64,000 nucleotides of DNA from assembly GCF_900156265.1 (NCBI RefSeq), contig NZ_FTNE01000010.1, forward strand, positions 21,467 through 85,466. Reading direction: 5' to 3'. Source of the stretch: Acidiphilium rubrum (GTDB lineage: Bacteria > Pseudomonadota > Alphaproteobacteria > Acetobacterales > Acetobacteraceae). Every line of letters begins with the position of its first letter. Position 1 is the first letter of the stretch. The notes beneath the pieces are model-generated. The model was not told where the DNA came from. It ran no database searches and saw nothing but the letters and a program-made list of their open reading frames with translations. A program made the translations under genes and the position numbers. Shown here piece by piece: positions 52,973 through 62,915 of this stretch.

Positions 52973-54154
52973 TTACCCCACCAACTCAACCACCTCGACC
53001 CGGCGCCCCTTCGCCGCCAGGGCGATTTTGCCCGCCTTCAGACGTAGCGCATCCGTGCCGAACACGTCCGCCCGCCAGCCGGACAGGCAGGGCAGATCGG
53101 GCGCATCCTCGCCGGCCAACGCATCGATATCATCGCCTGACGCGATCAGCCGTGCCGCGACGTGATTGGCGTTGGCGCGCTCGGCGAGCAGCACTTTCAG
53201 CAAGGCGACCAGCGCGGGCGATGGCTTGATCATGTCGTTGGCGCGCGGCAGGTGCGGCAGGTCGCGCTCCGGCAGCGCCTTGGCCGCAGCGATCACGCTG
53301 AGCAACGCGGTGCCCGATTTACCCTCGGCGAAGCCGCGGGTGATGCCGCGCACCCGCGTCAGCCCCTCGGCATCGCCGGGGGCGAGGGCCGCGAGTTCAG
53401 GGATCTGTTCGTCCTTGATGACGCGCTGGCGCGGAATGTTGATCCGCATCGCCTCACGCTCGCGCCACGCCGCGATCGCCTGCACGAGCGCGAGTTGCCG
53501 GCGGTTGGCACCGCGCAGCTTCAGCCGCCGCCACGCGTCCGCCGGGTCGGTGCGGTAGGTGCCGGGCTCGTTCAGAATAGCGGCTTCCTCGGCCACCCAA
53601 TCGAGCCGGCCCTCGCGCACCAGCCGATCGCGCAACGCCTCGTACACCAGGCGCAGCCAGGTTACGTCGGCCGCGGCATAGGTGACCTGCGCGGGTGAAA
53701 GCGACCTTGCCTGCCAGTCGGAAAACCGGTGCGCCTTGTCGATGCTGCCGCCCGCCAGGGAGGACACCAGCGTGTCATACCCCACCTGATCGCCGAACCC
53801 CGCGACCATCGCGGCTACCTGGGTGTCGAAAATCGGGGTCGGCACGACACCGAATTTCAGCAGGAAAATCTCGATATCCTGCCGGCAGGCGTGAAACACC
53901 TTGACCACACCTTGGTTCGCGAACAACGCGCCGAGCGGTGCCAGATCGAGGTTGGGGGCCTGCGCGTCGATCACCGCGACATCGCTGACACCGCCAAGCT
54001 GGATCACGCATAATTCGGGGTAATAGGTCCGCTCACGCATGAACTCGGTATCGACCGTCACATACGGCTCAGCGGCCAGGCGTTCGCACAGGGCGGCCAG
54101 GGCTTCGCTGGTGGTGATCAGGACGGGTTCGGCGAATTTAACGTGCGGCTTCAT
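52973..54154 (-). CDS. rnd: Ribonuclease D
   Basis: A 393-residue DEDD exonuclease. Exo I is VDTEFMRERTYYPELCVIQL, Exo II HACRQDIEIFL and Exo III YAAADVTWL. An HRDC domain (NRRQLALVQAIAAWREREAM) follows, then a second helical module. It trims tRNA 3' ends. Start ATG 54154; the longer reading is unsupported. It diverges from aspS across 83 bp. Confidence 0.93.
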   Translation of the reverse strand: MKPHVKFAEPVLITTSEALAALCERLAAEPYVTVDTEFMRERTYYPELCVIQLGGVSDVAVIDAQAPNLDLAPLGALFANQGVVKVFHACRQDIEIFLLKFGVVPTPIFDTQVAAMVAGFGDQVGYDTLVSSLAGGSIDKAHRFSDWQARSLSPAQVTYAAADVTWLRLVYEALRDRLVREGRLDWVAEEAAILNEPGTYRTDPADAWRRLKLRGANRRQLALVQAIAAWREREAMRINIPRQRVIKDEQIPELAALAPGDAEGLTRVRGITRGFAEGKSGTALLSVIAAAKALPERDLPHLPRANDMIKPSPALVALLKVLLAERANANHVAARLIASGDDIDALAGEDAPDLPCLSGWRADVFGTDALRLKAGKIALAAKGRRVEVVELVG

Positions 54155-54237
54155 TATAACGGAGTGCCACGCCCTGTCTTGACAGGAAAGACCCACGACG
54201 TCCATTTGCCCCTGATTTCATTCAGGACTGGTCCCCG

Positions 54238-56016
54238 ATGCACGAATATCGCACCCATACCTGCGGCGCCCTGCGCGCGGCCGATGCCGGCAGCACCGCC
54301 CGCCTCTCCGGCTGGGTCAACGTCAAGCGCGACCACGGCGGGCTGCTGTTCATCGATCTGCGCGATCATTTCGGCATCACCCAATGCGTGATCCCGAACG
54401 GCTCCGCCGTGTTCGATCTGGCGGAAGCCACCCGCGTCGAAAGCGTGATCACAGTGACCGGCACGGTGGTCGCGCGCGACGCCGCCACCGTCAATCCGCG
54501 GCTGCCGACCGGTGAAATCGAACTGCGGGTCGAGGATTTCGTGCTTCAATCCGCCGCCGATGTGCTGCCGATCCAGGTGGCGGGCGATGCCCAGTTTCCC
54601 GAAGACCTGCGCCTGCGCTATCGGTTCCTCGATCTGCGGCGCGAGAAACTGCACCGCAACATCATGCTGCGCGCCAATGTGGTGACCTGGCTACGCCGGG
54701 AAATGACCGCGCGCGGCTTTACCGAATTCACCACCCCCATTCTCACCGCGTCATCACCCGAAGGGGCGCGCGACTTTCTGGTGCCCTCGCGCCTGCACCC
54801 TGGCCAGTTCTACGCCCTGCCCCAGGCACCCCAGCAGTTCAAGCAATTGCTGATGGTCGCCGGGTTCGACCGCTATTTCCAGATCGCGCCCTGCTTTCGC
54901 GATGAAGCCAGCCGCGCCGATCGCGCCCCGGGCGAATTCTACCAGCTCGATTTCGAAATGAGCTTCGTCGATCAGGAAGAAGTGTTCGCCACGATCGAAC
55001 CCGTGCTCGGCGGGCTGTTCAAGGAATTCAGCGGCGGCAAAACCGTCAGCGACTGGCCGTTTCCGCGCATCGCCTACGACGACGCGCTGCTGACCTACGG
55101 CTCGGACAAGCCCGATCTGCGCAACCCGCTGAAAATCGCGGACGTAACCGATGCCTTCCGGGATTCCGGCTTCGGCCTGTTCGCCAAAATCGTCGCGGGC
55201 GGCGGCGTGGTCCGCGCCATCCCCGCACCCGGCGCCGGAGGCAACCCGCGCAGCTTTTTCGATAAACTCAACGATTGGGCCCGCACCGAAGGCGCCGGCG
55301 GCCTCGGCTACATCATTTTCGAGGCGGACGGCGCCAAAGGCCCGATCGCGAAAAACCTTGAACCGGCGCGCGCCGAAGCCATCCGCACCGCCGTGGGCGC
55401 ACAACCGGGCGATGCCGTGTTCTTCGCCGCAGGCCCGCGCGATACCGCCGCTAAATTTGCCGGCAGCGTGCGTACCAAACTCGGTAACGACCTCGGCCTG
55501 ATCAGCAACGATAGCTTCAAATTCTGCTGGATCGTCGATTTCCCGATGTTTGAAATGGACGAAGACACCAAACAAATCGCCTTCAGCCATAACCCGTTCT
55601 CGATGCCCCAAGGCGGACTCGAAGCCCTCAATACCCGCGACCCGCTGACCATCAAGGCATTCCAGTACGATATCGTGGTCAACGGCGTCGAACTCTGCTC
55701 CGGCGCCATCCGTAACCATAAACCCGAAATCATGCTGCGCGCGTTCGAAATCGCCGGCTACGGACCCGAAATCGTCGAAGCCCAGTTCGGCGGCATGCTC
55801 AACGCCTTCCGCTACGGCGCCCCACCCCACGGCGGCGCCGCACCAGGCATCGATCGCATGGTCATGCTGCTCGCCGATGAACCCAACCTGCGCGAAGTCA
55901 TCACCTTCCCCCTCAACCAACAAGGCCAAGACCTCATGATGGGCGCACCCGCCCCCGTCGATGCCACCCGCCTCCGCGAACTGTCCCTGGCACTGGCCCC
56001 ACGTAAGCCGAACTGA
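54238..56016 (+). CDS. aspS: Aspartyl-tRNA synthetase
   Basis: A 592-residue class II synthetase. The N-terminal OB-fold has [20 protein letters not shown]. Motif 2 is [19 protein letters not shown] and motif 3 [14 protein letters not shown]. The bacterial insertion domain lies between. [11 protein letters not shown] is the alphaproteobacterial form. Whether it also charges tRNA-Asn cannot be told from sequence. Its 3' third is strongly C-rich and runs into a palindromic element 8 bp after the stop. Confidence 0.95.
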   Translation: MHEYRTHTCGALRAADAGSTARLSGWVNVKRDHGGLLFIDLRDHFGITQCVIPNGSAVFDLAEATRVESVITVTGTVVARDAATVNPRLPTGEIELRVEDFVLQSAADVLPIQVAGDAQFPEDLRLRYRFLDLRREKLHRNIMLRANVVTWLRREMTARGFTEFTTPILTASSPEGARDFLVPSRLHPGQFYALPQAPQQFKQLLMVAGFDRYFQIAPCFRDEASRADRAPGEFYQLDFEMSFVDQEEVFATIEPVLGGLFKEFSGGKTVSDWPFPRIAYDDALLTYGSDKPDLRNPLKIADVTDAFRDSGFGLFAKIVAGGGVVRAIPAPGAGGNPRSFFDKLNDWARTEGAGGLGYIIFEADGAKGPIAKNLEPARAEAIRTAVGAQPGDAVFFAAGPRDTAAKFAGSVRTKLGNDLGLISNDSFKFCWIVDFPMFEMDEDTKQIAFSHNPFSMPQGGLEALNTRDPLTIKAFQYDIVVNGVELCSGAIRNHKPEIMLRAFEIAGYGPEIVEAQFGGMLNAFRYGAPPHGGAAPGIDRMVMLLADEPNLREVITFPLNQQGQDLMMGAPAPVDATRLRELSLALAPRKPN

Positions 56017-56023
56017 TGCCGGG

Positions 56024-56268
56024 GGTGGTGAGGGTGAGGTAGAAGGAAGCAAGGCCAGGGGCTCTGCCCCTGGACCCCGTTAAAGGCGGAGCCTTTAAAA
56101 TCCATTAGTTTTAGGCAAGGGGAGGGCGACACAGGCCAGATCAACGGAACCACCGAGGCAGCGCCCTCCCCTTGCCTAAAACTAGCGGGTTCTAAGGGCT
56201 AAGCCCTTAGTGGGGGTCGAGGGGGCAAAGCCCCCCGCCTTGCTTACTTCCGCCTCACCCTCACCGCC
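56024..56268. repeat. Multi-hairpin palindromic element, copy 4
   Basis: Same orientation as copy 2. The core stem is a perfect 23-bp inverted repeat, 56106-56128 with 56162-56184, around a 33-base loop nearly identical to that of copy 1 in reverse. Left hairpins: CCAGGGGC/GCCCCTGG, AAAGGC/GCCTTT; right: AAGGGC/GCCCTT and GGGGGC/GCCCCC. The outer arms GGTGAGGGTGAGG (56027-56039) and CCTCACCCTCACC (56253-56265) are perfect complements of each other but unlike the outer arms of other copies. It overlaps the etfB stop by a few bases. Confidence 0.9.
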
Positions 56269-56986
56269 CCCGGAACTGTTCGACATACGCGAGGACAGCG
56301 GCAGCGGCGGTTTCGGGGGTGGGGGCGAGCATGAGGTGGCCGGCGGTGGTGGGTTGGGTGGTTTCGGCGATCAGGCGGGGGCGTTGGCGGTAGGGGCGGA
56401 TTTCGTGATTGTCGGTGGGGCTGGGGGCGGGGATGCCGGGTTTTTCGTGAATTGTGCCACTGCGCCTTGCGCGGAAGGCGAAGGTGCGGGCGGGTGGGGC
56501 CGCTTCGTGGATTGTGACGATGGCGGGCCGGGCGAGGGTGAGGCGCCGGCGGGCCCCGCGGGGGAGCGACTGGAGGATGGCGAGGTCGTTGCCGTCGGGT
56601 TCGATGGCGATGGCGTCGGCGGCGATTGGCATGGCGCGGGCGCGGGCCAGCCGATAGGGCAGCAGTCCCGAGTCGGTGCCGCCGCGGCCGCGCCGGCCGG
56701 CCAGGATCAGATCGGGGCGGGCGCGGTCGATTTCGGCGGCGAGGGTGGCGAGGGGGTCATCGGCGGGGTTGGTTCGCAGCAGGGTGAGTGTGGTGAGCCC
56801 GTGGCCGAGGGCATCGAGCACGGATGGGTCGGGTTCGCCGGCGTGCAGGCCGGTGATTGTGGTGGTGGGTGCGAGGTGGGTGGCCAAGGCAAGGGCGAGG
56901 GCGATCGCTTGCAGTTCGACCGGCACGGGCCGTGGCGTGCCGGATTGGGGGTCGCGCCCGGCGGAGAGCAGGACGATGATGTTCAT
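56261..56986 (-). CDS. etfB: Electron transfer flavoprotein, beta subunit
   Basis: A 241-residue ETF beta-family protein. It starts MNIIVLLSAGRDPQSG; DLILAGRRGRGGTDSGLLPYRLA holds the AMP-binding region. It carries electrons with EtfA from DgcAB to the quinone pool. The ATG overlaps the etfA stop by 4 bp. The stop at 56261 lies in the outer arm of palindromic element copy 4. It is shorter and more divergent than housekeeping EtfB (about 250). Confidence 0.82.
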   Translation of the reverse strand: MNIIVLLSAGRDPQSGTPRPVPVELQAIALALALATHLAPTTTITGLHAGEPDPSVLDALGHGLTTLTLLRTNPADDPLATLAAEIDRARPDLILAGRRGRGGTDSGLLPYRLARARAMPIAADAIAIEPDGNDLAILQSLPRGARRRLTLARPAIVTIHEAAPPARTFAFRARRSGTIHEKPGIPAPSPTDNHEIRPYRQRPRLIAETTQPTTAGHLMLAPTPETAAAAVLAYVEQFRGR

Positions 56987-58050
56987 AGCATGGCTCGCAG
57001 GGCCTGCATCACGTCCTGGGCATCGGCGATGATGGCGAGGCCGGCGCGGGCGATGATGGCGGCGTGGAGGTCGGTGTTGATGGCGACGATGTGTTCGACC
57101 GTGCCGATGCCTTGGAGGTGTTGCGGCGCGCCGGAGATGCCGAGGGCGATGTAGCATTCGGCATTGAGCACGGTGCCGGAGGCGCCGACCTGCAGGGCGC
57201 GGGGCAGGGCGCCGGCGTCGCACACCACGCGGCTGGCGCCCGGGGTCGCGCCGAGGGCGCGGGCGAGGTCGAGAAACCCAGCGAAATCGGTCACGCCGTT
57301 GCCGGCGGCGATGACCAGGGGCGCCTGATCGAGCGGGATGGTCGCGGCATCGACCGCGAGGGTGGTGGCGGCGCGGATGCCGCCTGGCGTGGCGGCGGCG
57401 GCGGGCGTCGGCAGCGGATCGGCGGCGTGGGGTGCGCCGTGATAGGGGGCGATGCGATCCGGCGCGATGCTGATCAGGCGGGGCGGGGTGGCGCGCAGTT
57501 CGACCCGCCCGGCCTGGGCCGGGCGGATGGCCTGGGTTGGGGTGAGGCTTTCGGCGCCGGCGAACAGATCGGCTTCGGTCAGGGCGGCGACGCGGCGGGC
57601 GAGGTCGCCGCCATCGGCTGATTCCGGGAAGACGACGTGGCGGGGGGCGTGATCGGTGATCGCCTGGGCGATCAGTGCGGCGCTGCGTTCGGGGTCGTAG
57701 GTCGGGGTGGGGAGCGTGATCGTGCGGTCGCCGCCGGCGGTACCGATGGCATCGGGCGCCTGGGAGGGCAGATGGGGCGTGAGCACGACCACCGCCGCAT
57801 CGCGTCCCGCGAGCGTGCGGGCGGCGCCGATCACCTGGCGATCGTGCCGGTTGAGCGCACCGCCTGCGGCTTCGATGACGGCGAACACCAGGAATGCGGG
57901 TTCGGCGATGTGGATGATCGTGGGGGCGGCGACGGGTGCATCGGCCCGGGTAAGGGACGCGCCACCCCGGTGCGTCCGGTCCAGCCGCAGCCGGGGCGTG
58001 CGCGATACCACCATGGCGTCGCGTTCGGCGCGGGGATCGCGCCGGATCAT
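56983..58050 (-). CDS. etfA: Electron transfer flavoprotein, alpha subunit
   Basis: A 355-residue EtfA. The FAD domain at the C-terminus has GASGTVLNAECYIALGISGAPQHLQG and AINTDLHAAII. The N-terminus has about 40 extra basic residues, seen in the EtfA encoded with dgcAB in Pseudomonas-type loci. It accepts electrons during dimethylglycine demethylation. ATGA overlaps link it to dgcB and etfB. Confidence 0.88.
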   Translation of the reverse strand: MIRRDPRAERDAMVVSRTPRLRLDRTHRGGASLTRADAPVAAPTIIHIAEPAFLVFAVIEAAGGALNRHDRQVIGAARTLAGRDAAVVVLTPHLPSQAPDAIGTAGGDRTITLPTPTYDPERSAALIAQAITDHAPRHVVFPESADGGDLARRVAALTEADLFAGAESLTPTQAIRPAQAGRVELRATPPRLISIAPDRIAPYHGAPHAADPLPTPAAAATPGGIRAATTLAVDAATIPLDQAPLVIAAGNGVTDFAGFLDLARALGATPGASRVVCDAGALPRALQVGASGTVLNAECYIALGISGAPQHLQGIGTVEHIVAINTDLHAAIIARAGLAIIADAQDVMQALRAML

Positions 58051-59876
58051 TGCAGCGCCTCGTGCACCAGCTCGGCGATATCGCGCACCAGCGGCCGCGG
58101 GCCGATGACGCCTTCGAGCATGGCGGTACAGCCGGGGCAGGCGACCGCGACCAGGGATGCGCCGGTTTCGCGCGCCTGTTCCATCCGCAGATCGGGGATG
58201 CGCTGTTTGCCCGGAATATCGGTAACCGGCGCGCCGCCGCCGCCGCCGCAGCAGAACGAGGCCTCGCGCGCGCGCGCCATTTCCACCGCCTGGCCGGTGA
58301 GGCGCGCCAGCACCCGGCGTGGTGCGGCTGTCTCGCCGTTGTAGCGGCCGAGGTAGCAGGGGTCGTGATAGGTGATGACGGTATCGGTGGCCGGTCCGAG
58401 GGTGATGCGGTTGGTGGTGATCAGTTCATCGATCAGCGCTGTGTGGTGGACCACGGTGTAATGCCCGCCGAACGCGGGATATTCCTGGCGCAGCACGTGC
58501 AGCGCGTGCGGATCGGCGGTGACGATGCGGGTGAAGCTCATGGTGCCGAGCATCGCGACGTTGACCGTGGCCTGAGCGGCGAAGCCGGCTTCGTCGCCCA
58601 GCCGGCGCGCGAGGTCGCCGCAGTCGCGCTCGGCTGGTCCCAGTACCGCGAAATCGAGCTTGGCCGCGCGCATGATGCCGATCAGGGCGCGCAGGGTTGC
58701 GCCATAGCGCCGGTCGAACGCGCCATCGCCCAGCCACAGCAGGGTATCGACCGCCTCGCCGGGTGCGAGCACGCGCAGTTTCAGCCCTGCCGCGAAGTCG
58801 AGCCGTTGCGCCGGTGCGAGCCCGCCGGTGTTGCCGGCGTAGCGCAGGGCGGCCAGCACAGCGTCGGCCTTGCCGGGTGCGGCGCCGTGCTCGAGCGTCA
58901 GGTTGCGGCGGATATCGATCACCGCATCGACGTGTTCGATCATCATCGGGCAGGCGGCGACGCAGGCGCGGCAGGTGGTGCAGGACCACAGCGTTTCGGC
59001 GTGGAGCACGCCGAGTACGGGGCCGGGTGATGCGATGCCGGGGTGTGGGCTGCCAGCGTAGGCTGTGCCTCCCTTCCGGTTCGCCGCGCAGAAATCCTGG
59101 ATCAGCGCCTTGGGGTTGAGCGGCTGGCCGGCAGCGAAGGCGGGGCATGCCTCTTCGCACCGGCCGCACTGGATGCAGGCATCGAAGCCGAGCAGCCGGT
59201 TCCAGGCGAAATCACCGATCGTGCCGACGCCGAGACGGGCGGCATCGAGGTCGAGCGGCACCAGATCGCTCGCCGCGCCGCCGGCAAAGCGGGCCGGGCG
59301 CGGGTGCGCCGCGAGGTGCAGCGCGCCGGCGACGGCATGGCGCATCGGGCCGCCGGTGATCTGAGCGACCAGCCCGATGCCGCCGAACGCGGCCAGCGCC
59401 ACGCCGAGCAGCCCGGGCACGCCCGGCAGCAGTGTGGCGATCAGCCCGCCCGCCGCATAGGCACCGAGATAGGCGGGCAGGGTGAGAAACGCGCCGGCCG
59501 AGAGCGACGCTGGCTTCACCGGCACCCGCCGCCGCCGCACCAGCACCGCGCCGACCAGAGCGACCGCGAAGGCGAGCGCGATCAGCAGCCAGTAGAGCGC
59601 CGCCGCGAACAGGGCGGGGATCGCTGCCAGCAGCAGCAGCCCGGTTGCGGCCAGCAGGCCGCCGGCGATCGCCTGATGCATGACGGAGCTTGCCGGTTTG
59701 CGCGCGACGACCGCATGAACATCGACCAGGTAGCGCCGGGGCAGCGCGCGCAACCCGCCCAGCCAATCGACCGATGCGCCGGCACCGCGCCGCCACCGCA
59801 GCCCCAGCCGCCCCACCTGCACCGCGACGCCGGCCAGCAGCAACCATGCCAGCAGGACCAGCGCGCCGAACGCCAT
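58047..59876 (-). CDS. dgcB: Dimethylglycine catabolism Fe-S protein DgcB
   Basis: A 609-residue membrane-linked iron-sulfur protein. About five N-terminal hydrophobic segments span residues 1-180. Two [4Fe-4S] motifs follow, CIQCGRCEEACP and CTTCRACVAACP, and the C-terminal half has CCG domains with DPCYLGRYN, FCCGGGGG and VACPGC. It passes electrons from DgcA toward EtfAB or quinone. The order dgcA-dgcB-etfA-etfB matches the known locus in Pseudomonas. One-base overlap (TGATG) with dgcA. Confidence 0.88.
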   Translation of the reverse strand: MAFGALVLLAWLLLAGVAVQVGRLGLRWRRGAGASVDWLGGLRALPRRYLVDVHAVVARKPASSVMHQAIAGGLLAATGLLLLAAIPALFAAALYWLLIALAFAVALVGAVLVRRRRVPVKPASLSAGAFLTLPAYLGAYAAGGLIATLLPGVPGLLGVALAAFGGIGLVAQITGGPMRHAVAGALHLAAHPRPARFAGGAASDLVPLDLDAARLGVGTIGDFAWNRLLGFDACIQCGRCEEACPAFAAGQPLNPKALIQDFCAANRKGGTAYAGSPHPGIASPGPVLGVLHAETLWSCTTCRACVAACPMMIEHVDAVIDIRRNLTLEHGAAPGKADAVLAALRYAGNTGGLAPAQRLDFAAGLKLRVLAPGEAVDTLLWLGDGAFDRRYGATLRALIGIMRAAKLDFAVLGPAERDCGDLARRLGDEAGFAAQATVNVAMLGTMSFTRIVTADPHALHVLRQEYPAFGGHYTVVHHTALIDELITTNRITLGPATDTVITYHDPCYLGRYNGETAAPRRVLARLTGQAVEMARAREASFCCGGGGGAPVTDIPGKQRIPDLRMEQARETGASLVAVACPGCTAMLEGVIGPRPLVRDIAELVHEALQ

Positions 59877-61915
59877 CAGAAATCCTTACACAGGCGGAGC
59901 GCGTCGTAGATGGCGGCGTGGATGTTGCGCCCGGCCGCCGCATCGCCGATCCGGTACAGCCGATAGCCCGCCTCACCCTGATGCGGCTGGGGCTGGCCCG
60001 CGATCAGCGCCGCCGCATCGGTCTGGCCGCGATTGACCGCGCCGTCTTTCAGATCGGTGAACACGGCATCGACCGGCAGCGTGCCGAAATCGACCACGAC
60101 ATGATCGACCACGCGTTCTTCCTCGACCATGTCCATCGTGTTGCGCAGCACCGCCACCAGCCGGTTGGCCTCGCGCCGGACCGCGACGATATCGAGGTTC
60201 GGCGTCACGATGACGCCGAGCTTGTACATGTTGCGCAGATGCACCGGCTGGTTGGTGGTGCCGACTTCCTCGGCCGCCATGCGGTCCGGTGTGGCGAGTT
60301 CGACCAGCGCGCCCCTGGTTGCGAGGTATTCCGCGCAGGATGCCGCATTGTGCTGGCCCATCGCATCGTACAGCAGCACCGAACCGCTCAGGTCGATGCC
60401 CTGGTGCAGCACGGCCTGGGTGGTGGTGACCAGATCGGCCCCCGGCATCAGCCCCGGGTTCGCGGCCCCGCCGGTTGCCACCACGACGATGTCCGGCCGT
60501 TCGGCCAGCACCAGCGCGGCATCCGCCGCGACGCCCAGCCTGATATCGACGCCCAGCTTGCGCACCTGTGCCGCCAGCCAGCGGGGAATGCCGGACAAGG
60601 CCTCACGCCAGCCGGCTTTGGCCGCGATGTTGATCTGCCCGCCCAGCGCGCTCTCACGCTCGAACAGAACGACGTGATGGCCGCGCTCGGCGCAGACGCG
60701 GGCGGCTTCAAGCCCGCCCGGCCCGCCGCCGACCACCACGATGCGCCGCGCGGTTGCCGCCTTTGCGATGACGTGCGGCATGGTCGCTTCACGCCCGGTC
60801 GCGGCGTTTTGGATGCACAGCGCATCGGCGCCGGTGTAGATCCGGTCGATGCAATAGCCGGCGCCGACGCATTGGCGGATGTCATCCGCGCGGCCTTCCA
60901 GCAGCTTGCGCCCGATATAGGGGTCCGCGATGTGTGCCCGCGTCATTGCCACCATATCGACATGGCCTTCCGCCACGGCGCGCGCGGCGGTTGCGAAATC
61001 GGTGATGCGTTGGGCGTGGAATACCGGCACCTCGACCTCGCGCCGGATCGCGCTCGCGAGATACAGGAACGGCGCGACCGGAAACGCCATGTTCGGCAGC
61101 GAGACCGCGTGCGCCATATGGTCGCGCGCCTGGCCGCCCATCACGTTGACGAAATCGACCAGGCCGCGCCTGGTGTGCTCGGCGGCGATAGTCACGCAAT
61201 CCTCGCCGCTCAGCCCTTCATCGAACAATTCATCGCCCGACATGCGCATGCCGATCACGAAATCATCGCCGGCGGCCGCGCGCATCGCCGCCAGGACCTC
61301 GAAGCCGAAGCGCATGCGGTTGAGCAGGGAGCCGCCGTAGCCATCGGTGCGGCGGTTGACCGAGGGGGACCAGAATTGATCGACCAGATGGCCGTGGGCC
61401 GCCGAGATTTCGCAGCCATCCATCCCGCCTTCACGCGCGCGCCGGGCGGCTTCGGCGAAATCGTGCACCACGCGGTCGATATCGTCCTGGCTCATTTCGC
61501 GCGGGATCGACCGGCTGGCGGGTTCGCGCAGCGGCGAGGCGGAGATGGTCGGCAGCCAGTGCTCGGTATCCCAGCGGGTGCGGCGGCCCATGTGCGTGAG
61601 CTGGATCATCAGCGCCGCGCCGTGCGCGTGCACCCGATCGGCGAATTGCTGGAAATAGGGGATCACGCTGTCATCGGCGACCGAAACCTGATTCCAGGGG
61701 GCGGCCGGACTATCGAGCGAGACCGAGGATGAGCCGCCGAACATGGTCAGGCCGATGCCGCCTTTGGCTTTTTCGGCGTGGTAGAGCTGATAGCGCTCCT
61801 GCGGCTTGCCATCGCGCCCGTAGCCCGGCGCGTGGCTGGTGCTCATCAGCCGGTTGCGGATGGTCAGGCCGCGCAGTGTGAGCGGGCGGAACAACGCATC
61901 GGTGCTGGCGCTCAT
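59876..61915 (-). CDS. dgcA: Dimethylglycine demethylase DgcA
   Basis: A 679-residue member of the NADH:flavin oxidoreductase (OYE/trimethylamine dehydrogenase-like) family. The FMN barrel (about residues 1-370) has MSTSHAPGYGRDGKPQERY, GCEISAAHGHLVDQFWSPS and RRTDGYGG. A C-terminal dinucleotide domain has IVVVGGGPGGLEAARVCAERG. CVGAGYCIDRI supplies some of the cysteines of a [4Fe-4S] site. It oxidises dimethylglycine to sarcosine and formaldehyde. ATG 61915 overlaps the gbdR stop by 4 bp; longer readings run into gbdR. Confidence 0.9.
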   Translation of the reverse strand: MSASTDALFRPLTLRGLTIRNRLMSTSHAPGYGRDGKPQERYQLYHAEKAKGGIGLTMFGGSSSVSLDSPAAPWNQVSVADDSVIPYFQQFADRVHAHGAALMIQLTHMGRRTRWDTEHWLPTISASPLREPASRSIPREMSQDDIDRVVHDFAEAARRAREGGMDGCEISAAHGHLVDQFWSPSVNRRTDGYGGSLLNRMRFGFEVLAAMRAAAGDDFVIGMRMSGDELFDEGLSGEDCVTIAAEHTRRGLVDFVNVMGGQARDHMAHAVSLPNMAFPVAPFLYLASAIRREVEVPVFHAQRITDFATAARAVAEGHVDMVAMTRAHIADPYIGRKLLEGRADDIRQCVGAGYCIDRIYTGADALCIQNAATGREATMPHVIAKAATARRIVVVGGGPGGLEAARVCAERGHHVVLFERESALGGQINIAAKAGWREALSGIPRWLAAQVRKLGVDIRLGVAADAALVLAERPDIVVVATGGAANPGLMPGADLVTTTQAVLHQGIDLSGSVLLYDAMGQHNAASCAEYLATRGALVELATPDRMAAEEVGTTNQPVHLRNMYKLGVIVTPNLDIVAVRREANRLVAVLRNTMDMVEEERVVDHVVVDFGTLPVDAVFTDLKDGAVNRGQTDAAALIAGQPQPHQGEAGYRLYRIGDAAAGRNIHAAIYDALRLCKDF

Positions 61916-62913
61916 GACAGGCGCATCGCGCTGCGCGATACGGCAGCGATGGCGCGCAACTGCCGTTCGGCGCGCGGTGAATAGCCGAAATGCGCCCGAT
62001 AGGCGCTGGAGAAATACGCACTCGACCCGAAGCCGCACGCCATGGCCACCTCCGTCACCGGCATTTCGCGCGCCTGCAACATGGCCTGCGCGCGCTGCAG
62101 TCGCAGCGCCTTGATGAAACTCGCCGGGCTTTCACCCAGGTGCGCGCGAAACAGGCGCTGCAACTGGCGCAGGGAAATTCCAAGGCGCGCTGCAATGTCG
62201 GTCAGTTTCGGCGGTTCGTTGATCTGATCCTCGATCATGGTCATGGCGCGCGCGAGGGTCGGCTGGTCGGAGCGGGCGCGGTCTTGTGCCGCGATCGGCT
62301 GACGCTCGCCGCTGGTGCGGATGCGATCGAGAATGAAGGTGACCGCGACATGCTCGGCCACCACGCGGCCGAGCTTTGCCTCGATCAAATAGAGCATCAT
62401 GTCGAGCGGGCCGATGCCGCCGGTGCAGGTCAGGCGGTTGCGGTCGAGCACGAATAATTCATTGACCAGTTCGATCGCGGGAAACGCATCGCGCATCGAT
62501 GCAGCATCTTCCCAATGCACGGCACAGCGATAGCCATCGAGCAGGCCGGCCTCGGCCAATGCGAAGGTGCCGGTGCACAGCGCGCCGAGCGGCACGCCAT
62601 CGCGCGCGGCGCGGCGCAGCGCATTGAGCAGGGGCCGGCCGACCACGCTGCGCACATCGACCCCGCCGCACACGAACAGCAGATCCGGCGGGGCGGCGCG
62701 GCTTGGCTGATCGAGCGCGGCGGTGGGCGCCATCGTCATGCCGTTGCTGGCGGCAACCGGCGTGTCGTTCAGCCCGTAGACGGTCCAGCTGTAAATGCTC
62801 CGCCCTGCGCAGCGGTTGGCCATGCGCAATGCCTCGATCGCGCTGGTCACCGCGATCATCGAATAATCCGGCAGGGTCAGAAAACCGAAATGCGCGAGCC
62901 GGGCGATGTTCAT
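61912..62913 (-). CDS. gbdR: GbdR-like AraC-family regulator
   Basis: A 333-residue regulator. Residues about 8-195 form a GATase1/DJ-1-like sensing domain (FLTLPDYSMIAVTSAIEALRMANR, ALCTGTFALAEAGLLDG). The C-terminal AraC domain has two HTH segments (LTDIAARLGISLRQLQRLFR and MPVTEVAMACGFGSSAYFSS). GbdR activates choline/betaine catabolic genes in Pseudomonas in response to glycine betaine and dimethylglycine. The gene sits inside the gbcB-gbdR-dgcAB-etfAB operon (2 bp after gbcB, 4-bp overlap with dgcA), so it is probably autoregulated. Confidence 0.88.
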   Translation of the reverse strand: MNIARLAHFGFLTLPDYSMIAVTSAIEALRMANRCAGRSIYSWTVYGLNDTPVAASNGMTMAPTAALDQPSRAAPPDLLFVCGGVDVRSVVGRPLLNALRRAARDGVPLGALCTGTFALAEAGLLDGYRCAVHWEDAASMRDAFPAIELVNELFVLDRNRLTCTGGIGPLDMMLYLIEAKLGRVVAEHVAVTFILDRIRTSGERQPIAAQDRARSDQPTLARAMTMIEDQINEPPKLTDIAARLGISLRQLQRLFRAHLGESPASFIKALRLQRAQAMLQAREMPVTEVAMACGFGSSAYFSSAYRAHFGYSPRAERQLRAIAAVSRSAMRLS

Positions 62914-62915
62914 GA

